64,000 bases of DNA from Branchiostoma floridae (GCF_000003815.2 NW_023365781.1:56465-120464); one strand, 5' to 3'. Positions 14,101 to 24,579 are shown, numbered from the stretch's first letter. Made by a program: numbers and translations. The notes: a model not told the origin generated them from the letters alone.

Positions 14101-17100
14101 CACCCTCACACTCAGGGTTGACAATCGCGGCAAAGCCTAACGATATCACCCCTGACAACTCAGCCACAGAATTCGGTTATTAGGGGCGTGGCTTCTTACC
14201 AACTGTCATCCCATCGGAGAGATGGCTTTTTGTTGTCGAAAGCTTGGAAAGGCGCCATATAAGGCGACTCATTAATATTCAAGAGCAAGATAATAGTACC
14301 GGCAAAACGTTTCACAGTACTTTCAGCGTCCATACGTCTTTATTCAGGTACCAAATTTAACAGTTGTCGGTTCTGTGGGTAAACTATATACCAACCTAGC
14401 ATATGAAAAAAAAAAATTACCGTCCTGCAAAGATAAACAGATCTTTGTGCACGCCGTGCCGTACCATGCATACGCTGTTTGTTCGAAACTTGCAATCCAG
14501 TTGCTGATTGGCCTGCGACAAATCAGGCAAGCTCATTAATATTCATAAGCAAGGCACCCCTAATACCCGAATTCTGTGGCTGAGTTGTCGGGTGATATCG
14601 TTAGGCTTTGCCGCGATTGTCAACCCTGAGTGTGAGGGTGACATAAACTAATTATTCTGATTCTGCTGGATTTACATTGTGATCAATACATGATTTACTC
14701 ATTTATGGAAGAATGTATATACTCAACAAGTTATGAGGTGAAGTTTTATTTTAATTTACTATTGATAATGATGATGACAAGTGTCTTCATTATACAGGAA
14801 TCTGTATATTTTAATTCCATAATTCAATATATTTAAAGATAAGCTGATCACTTTACACCTTGATAAGATACAGTGATTACCTCTAGATCCTAACAATTGG
14901 AATTTAATTGCATCTATCACTCTTTTTCAGTTCCACTAGACTTGAGTGTACTACCAGAACACTCAATACTCTACTTTAACATGAAACTGGAATTCCTTGA
15001 GACACTGAAACATGTATATATATCAGAATATACATGGTAAACCATGGTAGGAAAGTAAATGGCCTCCCTGACTTCTGTCTAATGACATCTATTGTAACTG
15101 AACATTTATTTAGTAAATGAGGCCACGTTGATTTGATTATATGGATGACATCCGCGCTCGCACTAATTTTCGGCCATTTCCAAAAAAAAAAAAAAGTTTT
15201 CGACCACACAATAAATTGTGCAAAGCAGCTGTTAAATGAGCACAAATATTCCGTAGATTGAAAAAAAAAGTATCAGAAAACAGATAACTAATGCCATATA
15301 TAGAATGCCAAAATGAATCTAAAGTCAAAGAATAAGATGTGAAAAGACGGAAAGAAAAAAAATCTATTGTTGGTTGGGGGAGGTACCAGTACAGAAAATT
15401 CAGGTCCAGTGGATCATGGTATACCATACTATGTGTGCTTAGTCCTATGTTCAACCTTCCTGGCCACTTTGATTTCATACTTTAGGCAACTTTTTTTTTT
15501 TGGCCAAACTTTTTTTTTATTCGCTCGCTCGCATCAGTTTTGGAGATCCCGGAGGATGTCATCCATATAATCAAATCAACATGGCCTGATCTAGAAACAA
15601 ATCAAAATTTTACCTTTTCAGGTTGTGATCAACACCATGTGTGGCTACGACTTTGCTCCAGATGCTACGGTAGGTCGAATGGATTTGCAAAGTCACATTT
15701 GCTAGTTAATCACATGGAGAATGTTCTAAACACAAAATAATGTATATTTAACATTGAGCATTATAGAAGCTACCAGTACAGTAGGGCTCTGTACCTAAAT
15801 GCAGGGTTATATAGGTACAGGACAGATCTAGATTATGTAGAAACAGGGATGTGTACCTAAACATACAAGTCATGTAACATCAGGACTGGTAAAGGACAGG
15901 TGCAAAGGTTTAGGAACAGGTCCAGACCTGAATAATTGTACCTAGGGCTGCGTACCTGAACGTAACATCAGGTACAGAGGTTTAGGTACAGGTTTTGGAC
16001 CTGTACCTGTGCCTGAAGAATTTGACAGCGACGAAGAAGGTAAGTAAGTATGTACCAGTACCAGAGCGCCAGCAGCTCTAGTCGTATCATTGCTTGTTAA
16101 TGACCTTTACTATCAGGGTTGGACAAGTCCATTAGCCCAATTATCCCGGGCAAGTGAATGTGCTGATTGGGCAAGTGTATGTCCTACCCCACTTGTCTGA
16201 TCAGGCAAGTAAGATTTTTGCATGAGTAAGATTTTGACGTACTACTTATACAATTATCCTACCCAAAGAGTCGAACGGCGCTTGTTGTATAACTTTTCAC
16301 AGTCATGTCATCAAGAATGATCAACACAGAAAAAGAGAGCCAAGAGTAAAAGACTTCCATTGCTTGAGGTAAAAGTACATGAAAAATGTTATGTAGATTT
16401 TGGGCAAATGAAAAGTTGGCTCGGACAAGTAGGTTTGTTGATATTACATTGTATGTAGTTGCGCAATAGGACAAGTGAGTTTTAGAAAACTTGTCCACCC
16501 CCAACTATGTGCGCTCATGGTTGCATTTTTAAATACTTCCATTTCGGATAACACCATAGTGTTGCACAGACATTCAGCAAACACCATATTAATGTATGAT
16601 GAACACATATACATTGTAAAAGCTTAAGCACAAGTCATAAATGAAACAAACACAATACACATTCTTACATTAACTGTTCAAAGCCTTAATCTGTTATAAT
16701 TATCAGAGTGTGAAGAACTGGAGTCTGCAAGAAAATTTGCAAGACTACTTTGAATTCTGTTTTGAATCTTATCATCTTACTATTGGCAATGTACGCGTGT
16801 TCTGATCTCATGCTCAACTTGTTGTCCATGGTTAGAACCTCCTGGGACAGGTCCGTGCTGTTTTCTGTGGGCTGAACAAGTTAACGCAAGGGGATGTTGT
16901 TGACATTAAGATCCTGCCGATTGCAGCACAGATTTGTCTTTTTCATGAGTCGTACAAGGCAGGCAATGCAAGCTAAAACTGCACAAATTTCAATCCCGAA
17001 AATAATGATATAAAGAATTGTATGTTTTTCCCTTTTTGGGCTCTTTGTCTCTGTTGATTCCGTGGGATATGTAACGTTGTATGCACTGGTCTGGTCATTA

Positions 17101-20100
17101 GCACTTGTTGGGATCTTTGCTGAACTTTTGTTCTGATAGGACTCTGTTGCGTTCACTTTCTTCCACAATTCGGCTTGTGTTGAATGGTTGATGAGGAAAG
17201 TGCCATTTTCTATGGTTGGAAGTTCGGTCTTGGCTGTCTGGGTCGGTCCACAGCCCAATAGCTGGGTGGGCACAGTGAACAAATGTCGCTGATACAGTTG
17301 ACTCGGACTCTTGCAGTCAAAACCTCCGTTCAGAACAAGAAAACAAGCAGAACATGACAAACAGCAGGTCTGTCGATTGCTCCATTTACATGCTTCTAAA
17401 CATGTGACTTTGTCGATCAGCCAGGAAAGCTCACAGTCACAGCGAAACGGGTTGTCGTTGATTATTATGCTGGTCACCTGTGGCCATCCTAGCACGTATT
17501 GAGAGAATGATGCAAGCTTGTTTAGACTCAGATTTATGTTACTCAGCTTTGGCAGATATGCAATGACGGTGTTGAGTTGGACGTACTGCAGTCGGTTTCC
17601 TTGTAGAGAGAGAATTTGCAAAGCTGGCAAAGTCCGCAGAGACATCCAGGACACAGTTTCGATGGAATTATAGCTCAGGTCTAACAAGTACAGATATGGT
17701 AGTGGCGGAAAGGACGAGACGTTCTTGATGTTATTGTGAGCAAGATCGAGTCGATAAGTGCTGGATGGTATCTCCCCAGGCCATGTCACAAGTCCCAGTC
17801 TGTTACAGTAGACTGATGTACGTGTACGCTCAGCAAACGTAAGATGTCTCTTTTCGACTACACATTGAGTTGGTAGACTACTACATGCTAAGATCCAAGA
17901 TGCAAAGGCAACGAGTAACAAGAAGTCACTTACAGTCATTATGCCAGGACAGAAATCTGGTTGTCACCTGGGACCTACATGTATATGCTGGTCTGCTTTT
18001 CTCGTGCACTGTCTCCTGTAGTGGAGGGATAGGTGTGTGCCACACAGCCGCTCTAGACCTCACCGTCAGTATCACTGCAGTGTTACCGCTGGGGGGAAGA
18101 TTTGTCTGAGTGCAATGATTCCTTTTATCCCTACAACCAAATTTGATAACCTGATTACATAAAAACATTGGCTATACCAGACACCTCTTCTTTGAAATCT
18201 GGAAATCTTTCAATCTGGAAATATATGCAGGAGGATTGGAAGAGATTAGCCACGAGGGAAATGAAAAACTGCAAAAAAGCCCTTAAGGACTCCATGTCAA
18301 TTGAGCAGAACTAGAAGCTTTGAAAAATAGAAAAGAGGGTGATGATTTACATAATTTATGTAAGAAGGCTGTGAAGAAAACAGAAAAGAGAGGAGGAGTT
18401 ACCGCCAAAAACGTGTGCAGCCGATAAATTGGAACAAGCTGCGAGCAAGAGAAAAGCACATGAGAAGGAAGGATAATGATAGAGGAGAGATGGAAGGAAA
18501 GCACATTCAGGACCATGAACCGACAGACTGAAACAATTCCAAGATACAACCATTACATATGTACACAATTTACAACTTTTAAAAGAAAATTAATCTTAAA
18601 GAGTTCTAAAAAGTAAAACGCCATTTGAAGACTAGCTTTCTGATTACATTCAGTGAAAGTAGGATACTGCTGGGGCATTTGTTTTGTAACCAACCTTGCA
18701 TAGCCAATTAGGAACATTGTGACAGTCAAAAAGATAAGGATGAATGGCAAGGTACATTGTACCACATACAATTGTCGTGCAATTAAGTTCTTCTTTGTAT
18801 AGTTATCATATCTTTTAAATTGGAAGATTGGACTTTAATTTCAACTTAAAATGATTGTGTATGCATGCATGCTTGAAAGTGATTAAAAAGAAATATTTAA
18901 GAAGGTAACGCTAGTTCACCTTTATCCACTGGGTAACCTTTATCAGTTGTTTTCAAAAATGGTATTTAATGATCTATCAAGTAGGCAGAAGGTGCAATAT
19001 TTTGAAAATAACAGTTACTGCTAATAGTTTGAAAATATTGCAGTTTGAAACCACCGCCCGTCATTTGACTTGATATCTATTAACACCCTGTTTTTAAAAT
19101 CAACAGATATAGGTTATTACCCATCGGATAAATGTGAATTAGTGTTATGTGTAATATGTAGAGTGTGTAATGAGTTTTGCCATATTGTACATGTACCAGT
19201 TCTGTGTATGCAGCAATGTAAATTAAATTAAACTATCTAACACTGTTGGTTGTCCCCCATAGCCAACTGAGGCCATAGATAGGATCTACATCCGCAGCTG
19301 TATCTTTGCTGTGGCAGACTGGGCCAGGGAGAACCTGTTTCTGTTAGGAGGGATCGCTATGGGCCTGGCTATTCCACAGGTAGGGCATTCTGTGTTTTCA
19401 GAGGGATAGTGCTATGGGTCTGTGTTCAACTTCTTCAATGTTTGAAGGTGGAGCCCGTTGCCCTCATTATACAGCCTTTTGTCTTCCCAACGGAAGTCAG
19501 GTACCCTATTTTTTACACCTGGGTCGAGTGAAGAAAGTCGTGTTAAGTGCTTTTCCTGTATATAAGGACACAGCATGCCAGCAATATCTACTCTCTTGTA
19601 TAAGCCTTTTCACTCAGCATTTTAATACCCCAAAATGTAAGGCCTAAGAAAATGTTATGAGTTAAGGAAAAAAAGCTGGTCTTCCACTGGTTGTAACCCA
19701 AGTTACATACACACAGACTGGCCAGGGTGTATGTTGAGAGACACAATGTTGGAAATGTATGGCTTGGAAATGTAAAAAAGAACTATTATGATGTAAAGAC
19801 ATAATTATCTTCTCAAGTATCTCAGCCAACAGCTGATCTTCCACTGATTTATGACTAAAAGCGCATACATGTAGTACACTCCTAACACTTAGTTTTATTT
19901 GTACCAGGGAAATATCACCACACACACACACACATGCACACACTCTTCCCTGCAGTACATTGAGCTTTGAACCATATAGTTTAATATCCCATTCTAAGGA
20001 CTGCAAGCCTTAGTTAACAACATGTACTGACAGCATATGACCCAGAACTCTCTTTCCTGAAAAGCAGTGTCCTTAAACATTGTTCTTTTTTCTCTGCATG

Positions 20101-21474
20101 CTTAGTTAACTTAAAAGAACTTCATAGCAAGTTGACATATAATGTCATAGATACTAAATGAACAAAATTTTATACTATGTTCCTATAACTAATCCAAATA
20201 GCCCTTCTCCATTAGTGTGGTGCATGTTTAAATCACTGCATGATGTACATCTTGCCAAGACTTAAGCCCCTGTCACACATACTAGCCAACCATGAACTCC
20301 CACCTTAAACCATGGTTGGGAGCAAGTCATGAGCAAGGTCGCCTGTCGTTGGGCAAGCTCGAAGTGCAGTTGAGAGTTGGTTTGCAAGTTTGCTATCTTT
20401 AAAGTTGTCTGCACCAGTCAACTATGAAATTTGAAAATCAAAATTGAGAAAGTCATGTTTATCTATTCTTGCATGCAATCAGAAATTAAAGCAAACTGGA
20501 GCTAGAATAGTACAGATTCCATGCTACTCCTAACCCCTAGGCTACTCCTAACCCGTTGCTGGCCTTGGTAGTGACCATGGTCAGGAGTACAGTCGTGGGA
20601 AGGTCCTGAATGTGTGATAGGGGCTTAAGACTGAGTTAACAGCCTGCCTGCCTGTAGTGGATTAACCCCAGCACCTCTCTACCACCCAGCTGGTAGGCAT
20701 CCTCCTGTCCAGGGTCTTCATCAACCAGATACAGGATGAAAGGGAACTGGCCAATCAGGAGGCCCGGTTGTAAGGACATGGGATGATAGGGTGCTGGCCA
20801 ATCAACAGTCTCCTTACTGACAAGTCATGGTCACCAAGTACTCTAACTGTCATGGTAGTTTACATGCATGATTTGTATACTAGGATAAATTTCATCATAG
20901 ATTTTGCTAATAAGGAGAGTTAAGCAATAATAAGCGCAGCTAACAAAAGCTAAATTCTCACACTTAATTAATATACAGAGGGATACACTGTCATGTTGTT
21001 CAGAGGAGTGTTGTGAAGGAAAGTCTATATTGTGAAACATCATTATATATCCCAAAGCTACAAATGTCAAGCCCTCATGTAGTGTTATGTTCTATGCATA
21101 AGGATTTACTTTGTTTAAACATACAGATAGAAGGCATACTTTACATTTTATAGGCTTTTATATATCCAAAATGTATATCGATGTATGTCAAATGAAAATG
21201 ACTGTTTCTATAATTATCTGACCATTGATAAAACCAAATGTGCCTTTCAGTAAAAATAGATAACTATTAAGTAAATGTTTTGACAACCACACATTTTGAT
21301 AGAAGTAATTGAGACTGAAGAGTGTCATGTTGCGGCCTTACATATGATATGATAATTGCATCATTGCAAATAAATGTGCCGTACAATTTATCCCCCTAGC
21401 TTCTGGGCATTGTGCTGTCTCGGCTACTGGTCAACCAGATCATGGTGGAACAGGGCTTCCAAAATGGATTCTGA
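5182..21474 (+). CDS. TspanC8-subfamily tetraspanin (TSPAN33-like), eight exons
   Basis: A four-pass membrane protein. TspanC8 members bind ADAM10 and control its exit from the ER and its sheddase activity, for example on Notch. Coding exons: 5182-5307, 6646-6831, 7784-7858, 8510-8605, 13615-13749, 15622-15669, 19263-19379, then 20690-20773 or 21400-21474. Every exon is in phase 0, giving 288 or 285 residues. Exon 1 is an Arg/Gln-rich cytoplasmic N-terminus running into TM1 (SPLVKYSLFVFTFFFW). Exon 2 ends TM1 and holds TM2 with FFGCVGALRENICLL; exon 3 is TM3. The large loop (exons 4-7) has CCGG, FNCSEENLSRERC, PYSCC and two later cysteines, eight in all, which defines the C8 group. TM4 ends GGIAMGLAIPQ. 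Intron 2 starts with GC. Start is the first ATG in frame with TM1. Closest to human TSPAN33 from memory. Confidence 0.93.
5308..6645 (+). other. Tetraspanin intron 1
   Basis: Starts gtacgt and ends ccccag. It contains a diverged tRNA-type SINE at about 5590-5905. I see no other gene or convincing exon. Confidence 0.85.
5590..5905 (+). mobile_element. Degenerate tRNA-derived SINE
   Basis: Same family as the well-preserved copy at 54839-55111. Shared blocks are gtgagttcgataccaac (B-box-like), gccgagtcaatgatacc, cttagcactcagcat, cccagggct and gagatgggc. The head is eroded. Confidence 0.75.
6832..7783 (+). other. Tetraspanin intron 2, GC-AG type
   Basis: Exon 2 ends ctgaaaact and is followed by gcaagt, a GC donor with an otherwise perfect consensus. 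No GT donor fits the frame. The intron ends cctacag. It carries a hAT-like MITE. Confidence 0.8.
6890..7240. mobile_element. hAT-like MITE, 351 bp
   Basis: Terminal inverted repeats cagggctcgaagtacc and ggtattttgagccctg bound an element rich in acctgca motifs. The cagggctc terminus is shared with the element at 60241-60564. A clean 8-bp target duplication is not visible. Confidence 0.75.
8672..11681. repeat. 3-kb palindrome with about 1.17-kb arms in tetraspanin intron 4
   Basis: The left arm (about 8676-9845) and the right arm (about 10507-11676) are near-identical reverse complements; paired positions sum to about 20352. The spacer is about 660 bp. The arms contain a ~150-170 bp internal tandem repeat marked by aaatttggtataggaatg and aaaagtacatttttgg. 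The open frames inside are mirrored on both strands and are not genes. It is probably a foldback-type transposon or an inverted duplication. Confidence 0.93.
10257..10506. other. Unrelated insert in the palindrome spacer
   Basis: The spacer centre differs from the arms. It is GC-richer, starts near the small palindrome tcttcgtatccgaaga, and includes cagatgcaggtttattattt and ctcctaggagg. It lacks arm-type repeats and has no recognisable gene. It is probably an inserted fragment of another element. Confidence 0.5.
11765..12115. mobile_element. Repeat element, copy 1
   Basis: Shares an ordered series of motifs with 13173-13575: gatac(a/g)ggtgttccaga, gttggaa, ttgttc(a/g)ag, tgg(t/c)gcatttt, ggtgggtatgacataaat and ccctctggcctt. 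This copy is the more decayed. Confidence 0.7.
12116..13172. other. Intronic stretch between repeats
   Basis: Part of tetraspanin intron 4. It holds no exon that I can support. About 12875-13085 resembles the gtggtcac-type repeats at 21478-21673 and 53150-53400. Confidence 0.5.
13173..13575. mobile_element. Repeat element, copy 2, with terminal hairpin
   Basis: A better preserved copy of the 11765-12115 element. Its 3' part has a long stem: aatacaacacggtgtatttc (from 13442) pairs with ggaatacaccgtgttgtatt (from about 13546). It is G/C-rich compared with its surroundings. It ends only about 40 bp before tetraspanin exon 5. Confidence 0.75.
14100..14641. mobile_element. 542-bp MITE with long TIRs and 6-bp TSD
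   Basis: Begins tcaccctcacactcaggg and ends with its reverse complement. Inverted homology continues for about 100 bp and includes cgcggcaaagcctaacgata. It is flanked by the direct repeat cataaa at 14094-14099 and 14642-14647. No coding capacity. It lies in tetraspanin intron 5. Confidence 0.88.
15120..15590. mobile_element. Foldback/MITE element
   Basis: Inverted ends: gatttgattatatggatgac near 15130 and gtcatccatataatcaaatc near 15556, each followed by ggcc(a/t)-type sequence. The inner arms also match (gctcgca, and poly-A against poly-T). The right end lies about 30 bp before tetraspanin exon 6. Confidence 0.75.
16113..16500. mobile_element. Probable MITE with cagggttggacaagt ends
   Basis: The left end cagggttggacaagtcc is matched in inverted form by acttgtccacccccaac on the right. 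Several internal gggcaagtg copies are present. No clear target duplication. Confidence 0.55.
16881..17939 (-). CDS. Intronless LRR single-pass membrane protein, nested antisense in tetraspanin intron 6
   Basis: An open frame of 352 codons. Residues 1 to about 22 form a signal peptide (MTVSDFLLLVAFASW, then small residues). A cysteine-bearing N-cap is followed by about five leucine-rich repeats (YRLDLAHNNI, LYLLDLSYNSI, LQILSLQGNRL, LSNINLSLNKL). An LRRCT cap (NPFRCDCELSWLID, ending LLGCG) comes next, then a Ser/Thr/Asn-rich stalk with several N-glycosylation sites, a TM helix (LYIIIFGIEICAVLACIACL) and a short basic tail. This is the general architecture of adhesion or receptor LRR proteins and of the ectodomain-TM part of LRR receptors. 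The ligand is unknown and I assign no orthologue. It is single-exon, lies wholly within the 15670-19262 intron and is transcribed against the host gene. Retroposition or tandem-family origin is possible. Confidence 0.85.
   Translation of the reverse strand: MTVSDFLLLVAFASWILACSSLPTQCVVEKRHLTFAERTRTSVYCNRLGLVTWPGEIPSSTYRLDLAHNNIKNVSSFPPLPYLYLLDLSYNSIETVSWMSLRTLPALQILSLQGNRLQYVQLNTVIAYLPKLSNINLSLNKLASFSQYVLGWPQVTSIIINDNPFRCDCELSWLIDKVTCLEACKWSNRQTCCLSCSACFLVLNGGFDCKSPSQLYQRHLFTVPTQLLGCGPTQTAKTELPTIENGTFLINHSTQAELWKKVNATESYQNKSSAKIPTSANDQTSAYNVTYPTESTETKSPKREKHTILYIIIFGIEICAVLACIACLVRLMKKTNLCCNRQDLNVNNIPLR
18905..19150. mobile_element. Short MITE
   Basis: Inverted ends: gctagttcacctttatcc with ctgggtaacctttatcag on the left, and ggttattacccatcggataa with atgtgaattagtgtta on the right. 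About 245 bp and non-coding. Confidence 0.7.
20262..20628. mobile_element. TTAA-flanked MITE (piggyBac-type signature)
   Basis: Ends gcccctgtcacacat and atgtgtgataggggc are inverted. They are bounded by ttaa at 20262-20265 and 20625-20628, the target site used by piggyBac-class transposases. It lies in intron 7, about 60 bp before terminal exon 8a. Confidence 0.82.
20690..20773 (+). CDS. Tetraspanin terminal exon 8a
   Basis: After ccacccag the exon reads LVGILLSRVFINQIQDEREL and ends NQEARL, then TAA. It completes TM4 and gives a charged cytoplasmic tail. It joins in phase 0 to the exon ending GLAIPQ. The next AATAAA is at about 21369, only 26 bp before the alternative exon, which fits a transcript ending between the two. 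Confidence 0.9.
   Translation: MVGILLSRVFINQIQDERELANQEARL
21400..21474 (+). CDS. Tetraspanin alternative terminal exon 8b
   Basis: After tccccctag the exon reads LLGIVLSRLLVNQIMVEQGF and ends QNGF, then TGA. The first 14 residues are a clear paralogue of exon 8a, with the same phase 0 and the same NQI at the membrane boundary, but the tail differs and is shorter. Tandem exon duplication with mutually exclusive last exons is the simplest reading. AATAAA candidates downstream lie near 22976 and 23449. Confidence 0.82.
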   Translation, partial: LLGIVLSRLLVNQIMVEQGFQNGF

Positions 21475-21477
21475 TTC

Positions 21478-21680
21478 AGTCAAAGTTGCCCAAGAACATC
21501 GATCACTCAGGGGGTCGGTAAAATCTGGTCTATGTGGACAGGTGGTCATTATAGACAGGGTTCTTAATGCTTTTGTCAATGCAGAAAATTATCTAAGGGT
21601 CTACCAAAAAGTGGTCACATTGGGTAGGTGGTCCTTATGTAGAGGTGGTCATCTGTACTGGTTTGATTGTACTCACAGGA
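21478..21680. mobile_element. Repeat fragment of the cagtcaaa/gtggtca family
   Basis: Starts ttcagtcaaagttgccc right after the exon 8b stop and ends ggtttgattgta. Internal gtggtcat and ctaccaaaaagtggtcac recur at 12875-13085 and 53150-53400. It resembles the TA-flanked element at 41536-41998. Confidence 0.55.
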
Positions 21681-21866
21681 GTTGGGTACAGAGTAAAGTT
21701 TTTGGCAATGCCTCAGGGGCAGAGCCATATTATCTGTAATGATAATGGCTATGACTATTGCCAGCTTCTGTAAAAATTACTACTTGTTCCTAAGATGCCC
21801 TACACAGTATTGCTGCTTGCTTCTTACATTCCCTATCGTTGAAGAGATTCATCAGTCACGTATGTT

Positions 21867-22411
21867 AACAGTTAATAGAATTTTTCATCAATCAGTGACT
21901 AGTTTGACAGGAAAATACACATACCTCCAAATTTTNNNNNNNNNNNNNNNNNNNNNNNNNNNNNNNNNNNNNNNNNNNNNNNNNNNNNNNNNNNNNNNNN
22001 NNNNNNNNNNNNNNNNNNNNNNNNNNNNNNNNNNNNNNNNNNNNNNNNNNNNNNNNNNNNNNNNNNNNNNNNNNNNNNNNNNNNNNNNNNNNNNNNNNNN
22101 NNNNNNNNNNNNNNNNNNNNNNNNNNNNNNNNNNNNNNNNNNNNNNNNNNNNNNNNNNNNNNNNNNNNNNNNNNNNNNNNNNNNNNNNNNNNNNNNNNNN
22201 NNNNNNNNNNNNNNNNNNNNNNNNNNNNNNNNNNNNNNNNNNNNNNNNNNNNNNNNNNNNNNNNNNNNNNNNNNNNNNNNNNNNNNNNNNNNNNNNNNNN
22301 NNNNNNNNNNNNNNNNNNNNNNNNNNNNNNNNNNNNNNNNNNNTTTGGAGGTATGTGTAATAACTCGTCAAAACTAGTCACTGATTGATGAAAAATTCTA
22401 TTAACTGTTTA
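21867..22411. mobile_element. Palindromic element around an assembly gap
   Basis: The left flank acagttaatagaatttttca, continuing through atcagtgactagt to cacatacctccaaa, is repeated inverted on the other side of the gap, ending ctattaactgtt. Arms of at least 60 bp face each other across the N run, so the unsequenced part is the body of a hairpin-forming element. Confidence 0.82.
21936..22343. other. Assembly gap (about 408 N)
   Basis: A run of N with a non-round length, lying exactly between two inverted repeats. The length may be a real estimate from paired reads. Confidence 0.97.
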
Positions 22412-24500
22412 CATTCCCTAATATTGGCAAAAGACTTAACAAACTACAAATGCATGTGTATTGAGCACACTGATTGATTGTATCAAGCATTCAAATTTCC
22501 CCTACTCTTTTCTACTAAGGGTAAAGTCTCTCACAATGTAGATGTTCTGTTCTTAAGTTTGAATATAGCTATTTTCAGGTTTGGTTTTAGATACGTTTGT
22601 TAGGCTACTTGACTTGTTGAATGCACCACATTGTTGCACTGCTTTATTACTTGCCAGCTCCTTGTTGTTAACATACTATTTTGTAGCAAATTCTTTAAGA
22701 TTGAACTATTTTACAATTTCATGTCTTCATCTGCCCGCAGATAAAAATTACTTGTACAAGTATGTTTTAAAGGCAGGATGTGCCTTTTGTGTAATTATTT
22801 TGATATTAAGTGCCTTTTTTGTAATGACGAAAATAACAGAGTTATTGAAACTATTTTTACAGACTGAGGGTATCAGTGATTTCGGCTAACTGAGCATTTT
22901 TGTCCATTTTGGTGATTGGGATCTGTGATCGTCCCCTTTGTTATCCGTCCTATAATTTGAAAATTAATAATACTAATAAAATAGAGTTAAAACTCATCTG
23001 CTGTTTTGATACATGTGATGTATTTTAAGTGTGTCTAAATTGTGCCGTTTTTAAGTTTCAAATCTTAAGTGTAGAAAAGTTGCTGTAATTCAACAAAGTC
23101 TGTCATTGAATTCTAAAAATGGGTGTTCTAATTTTTTCCAACAGAACGATTGATTTAGGATAAAAAATCACCAAGTAAAATAGATGGACACTTAAAGTGA
23201 CCTACTCATTTAGAGACACGATTTTTCCATTTTGTATTTATTGTTAGATGTCATGTAATGATAATACAGTAATGTGATGACTATGTAGTGCACATTGTCT
23301 ATATTTTAGAGATTGTTATATATAATGGCTATAATGAATGAGGTAACAAAAAATTGTATAATCTATGAATTAATGATTTGTATGACTTGTATAGAAATTC
23401 TTCTAACGCTGATCATTGACACTTGGTTATTCATCATGTAATTATTTCTAATAAACTTGTGAACCACTGGATGATGATGATGATGATGATAAGTCCGTAG
23501 TTAAAGACAATTTAATCTACACATCAACTAGATAAGAGATAGAGATTAAAATCCGGGCATTTTGACATACGTCTGTCACTCTTCTTCAGCAACAGTGGAA
23601 GAGCATCCGGAAGTAATCTCTGTATCTTACCCAATTGAGATTCAATTGTTTTTAGATATTGTTTACCTGGACGTCTAACCTTCATCAACGTGATAGTTCC
23701 TTAGTTTGTGTGTGATTATGAAAAATGCCACTAATGTGCCTTACTCTTAGGCTTAAGCTTTACAAACATTTTATTTTCAAATGAAGATTTTTGTGATATA
23801 GTGAGGCACATTGAAAGTTTCGTATGAGGAGACTTAGTGCTACAGGCTTGCGAAAGAAAATAAAGTCTGAATGCCTTTAGTAAAAACAATTGTGTTGTCT
23901 TCATGTTTGTTTGCAAGTCATCATACTTGTGATTTATACTTATGTTGACGTATTCCCCTAGTTTATGTAAAACTCCATTTTACAGAGTTCTTGCAGTTTT
24001 GGAGGGTCTTACAACATAGACTAAATTCATAGTCATACCTTACATGTAAAGTTGTGTGAAAAGGTGAGTATTTTCAAAGACGACTTTGACAACACGTACC
24101 GGTTTTTAACTAGCCTGGAGCGTGCCTAATACGAGCGATTGCGATGATGTCACGGTGACGCAGTGGTAGGCAAAAAGCAGGTGTTTGGCAAAAGCTTGAT
24201 TTACATTTTAACCAATAATTTGATCTGCTAATTTAAATATCAATTTTTAATACAATCTGCTGACGTCCTGTTAGGCACCAACCGTCCAATACCCCGGATA
24301 TATAAACAACAACATCGATCCCTCGTATTAACAGTCCCCTCTGGGGGACCTACCAGTGTAAAGCTTGTCTGCACTAGCTAATCGGTCTAAATTTATGTAA
24401 ATTGTGATGGTGAGTCGAAGTCATTGGACCTGATGATTATGTCGGTTGCGTCAGTACAGACTGAAGGAATTAGAGATAGCGATGCAAATATGGTAAAAAA
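22412..24500. other. Gene-poor stretch between tetraspanin and GPCR cluster
   Basis: AT-rich, with AATAAA signals near 22976 and 23449 that could end the tetraspanin mRNA. A gatgatgatgatgat microsatellite lies at about 23473. A hydrophobic 102-codon frame at 22581-22889 has T-rich composition and no recognisable motif. About 23480-23940 is present again, inverted, at about 27640-28060. Confidence 0.6.
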
Positions 24501-24579
24501 AAGTGGTTGTACCAGCCATTTAACTTCCCAGCTCCGATATTAGCTGCTCGATTTGATCCTCATTTTTGTAAATACGGTT

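Noticed and set aside
14976-15740. Short frames of 66-113 codons around tetraspanin exon 6
   Set aside because: They cross a foldback element and poly-A/T runs; only the 48-nt exon 15622-15669 fits the tetraspanin.
22581-22889. 102-codon hydrophobic frame starting MVLDTFVRLLDLL
   Set aside because: T-rich composition produces the apparent membrane segments. There is no family motif, and the position fits the tetraspanin 3' UTR/intergenic region.
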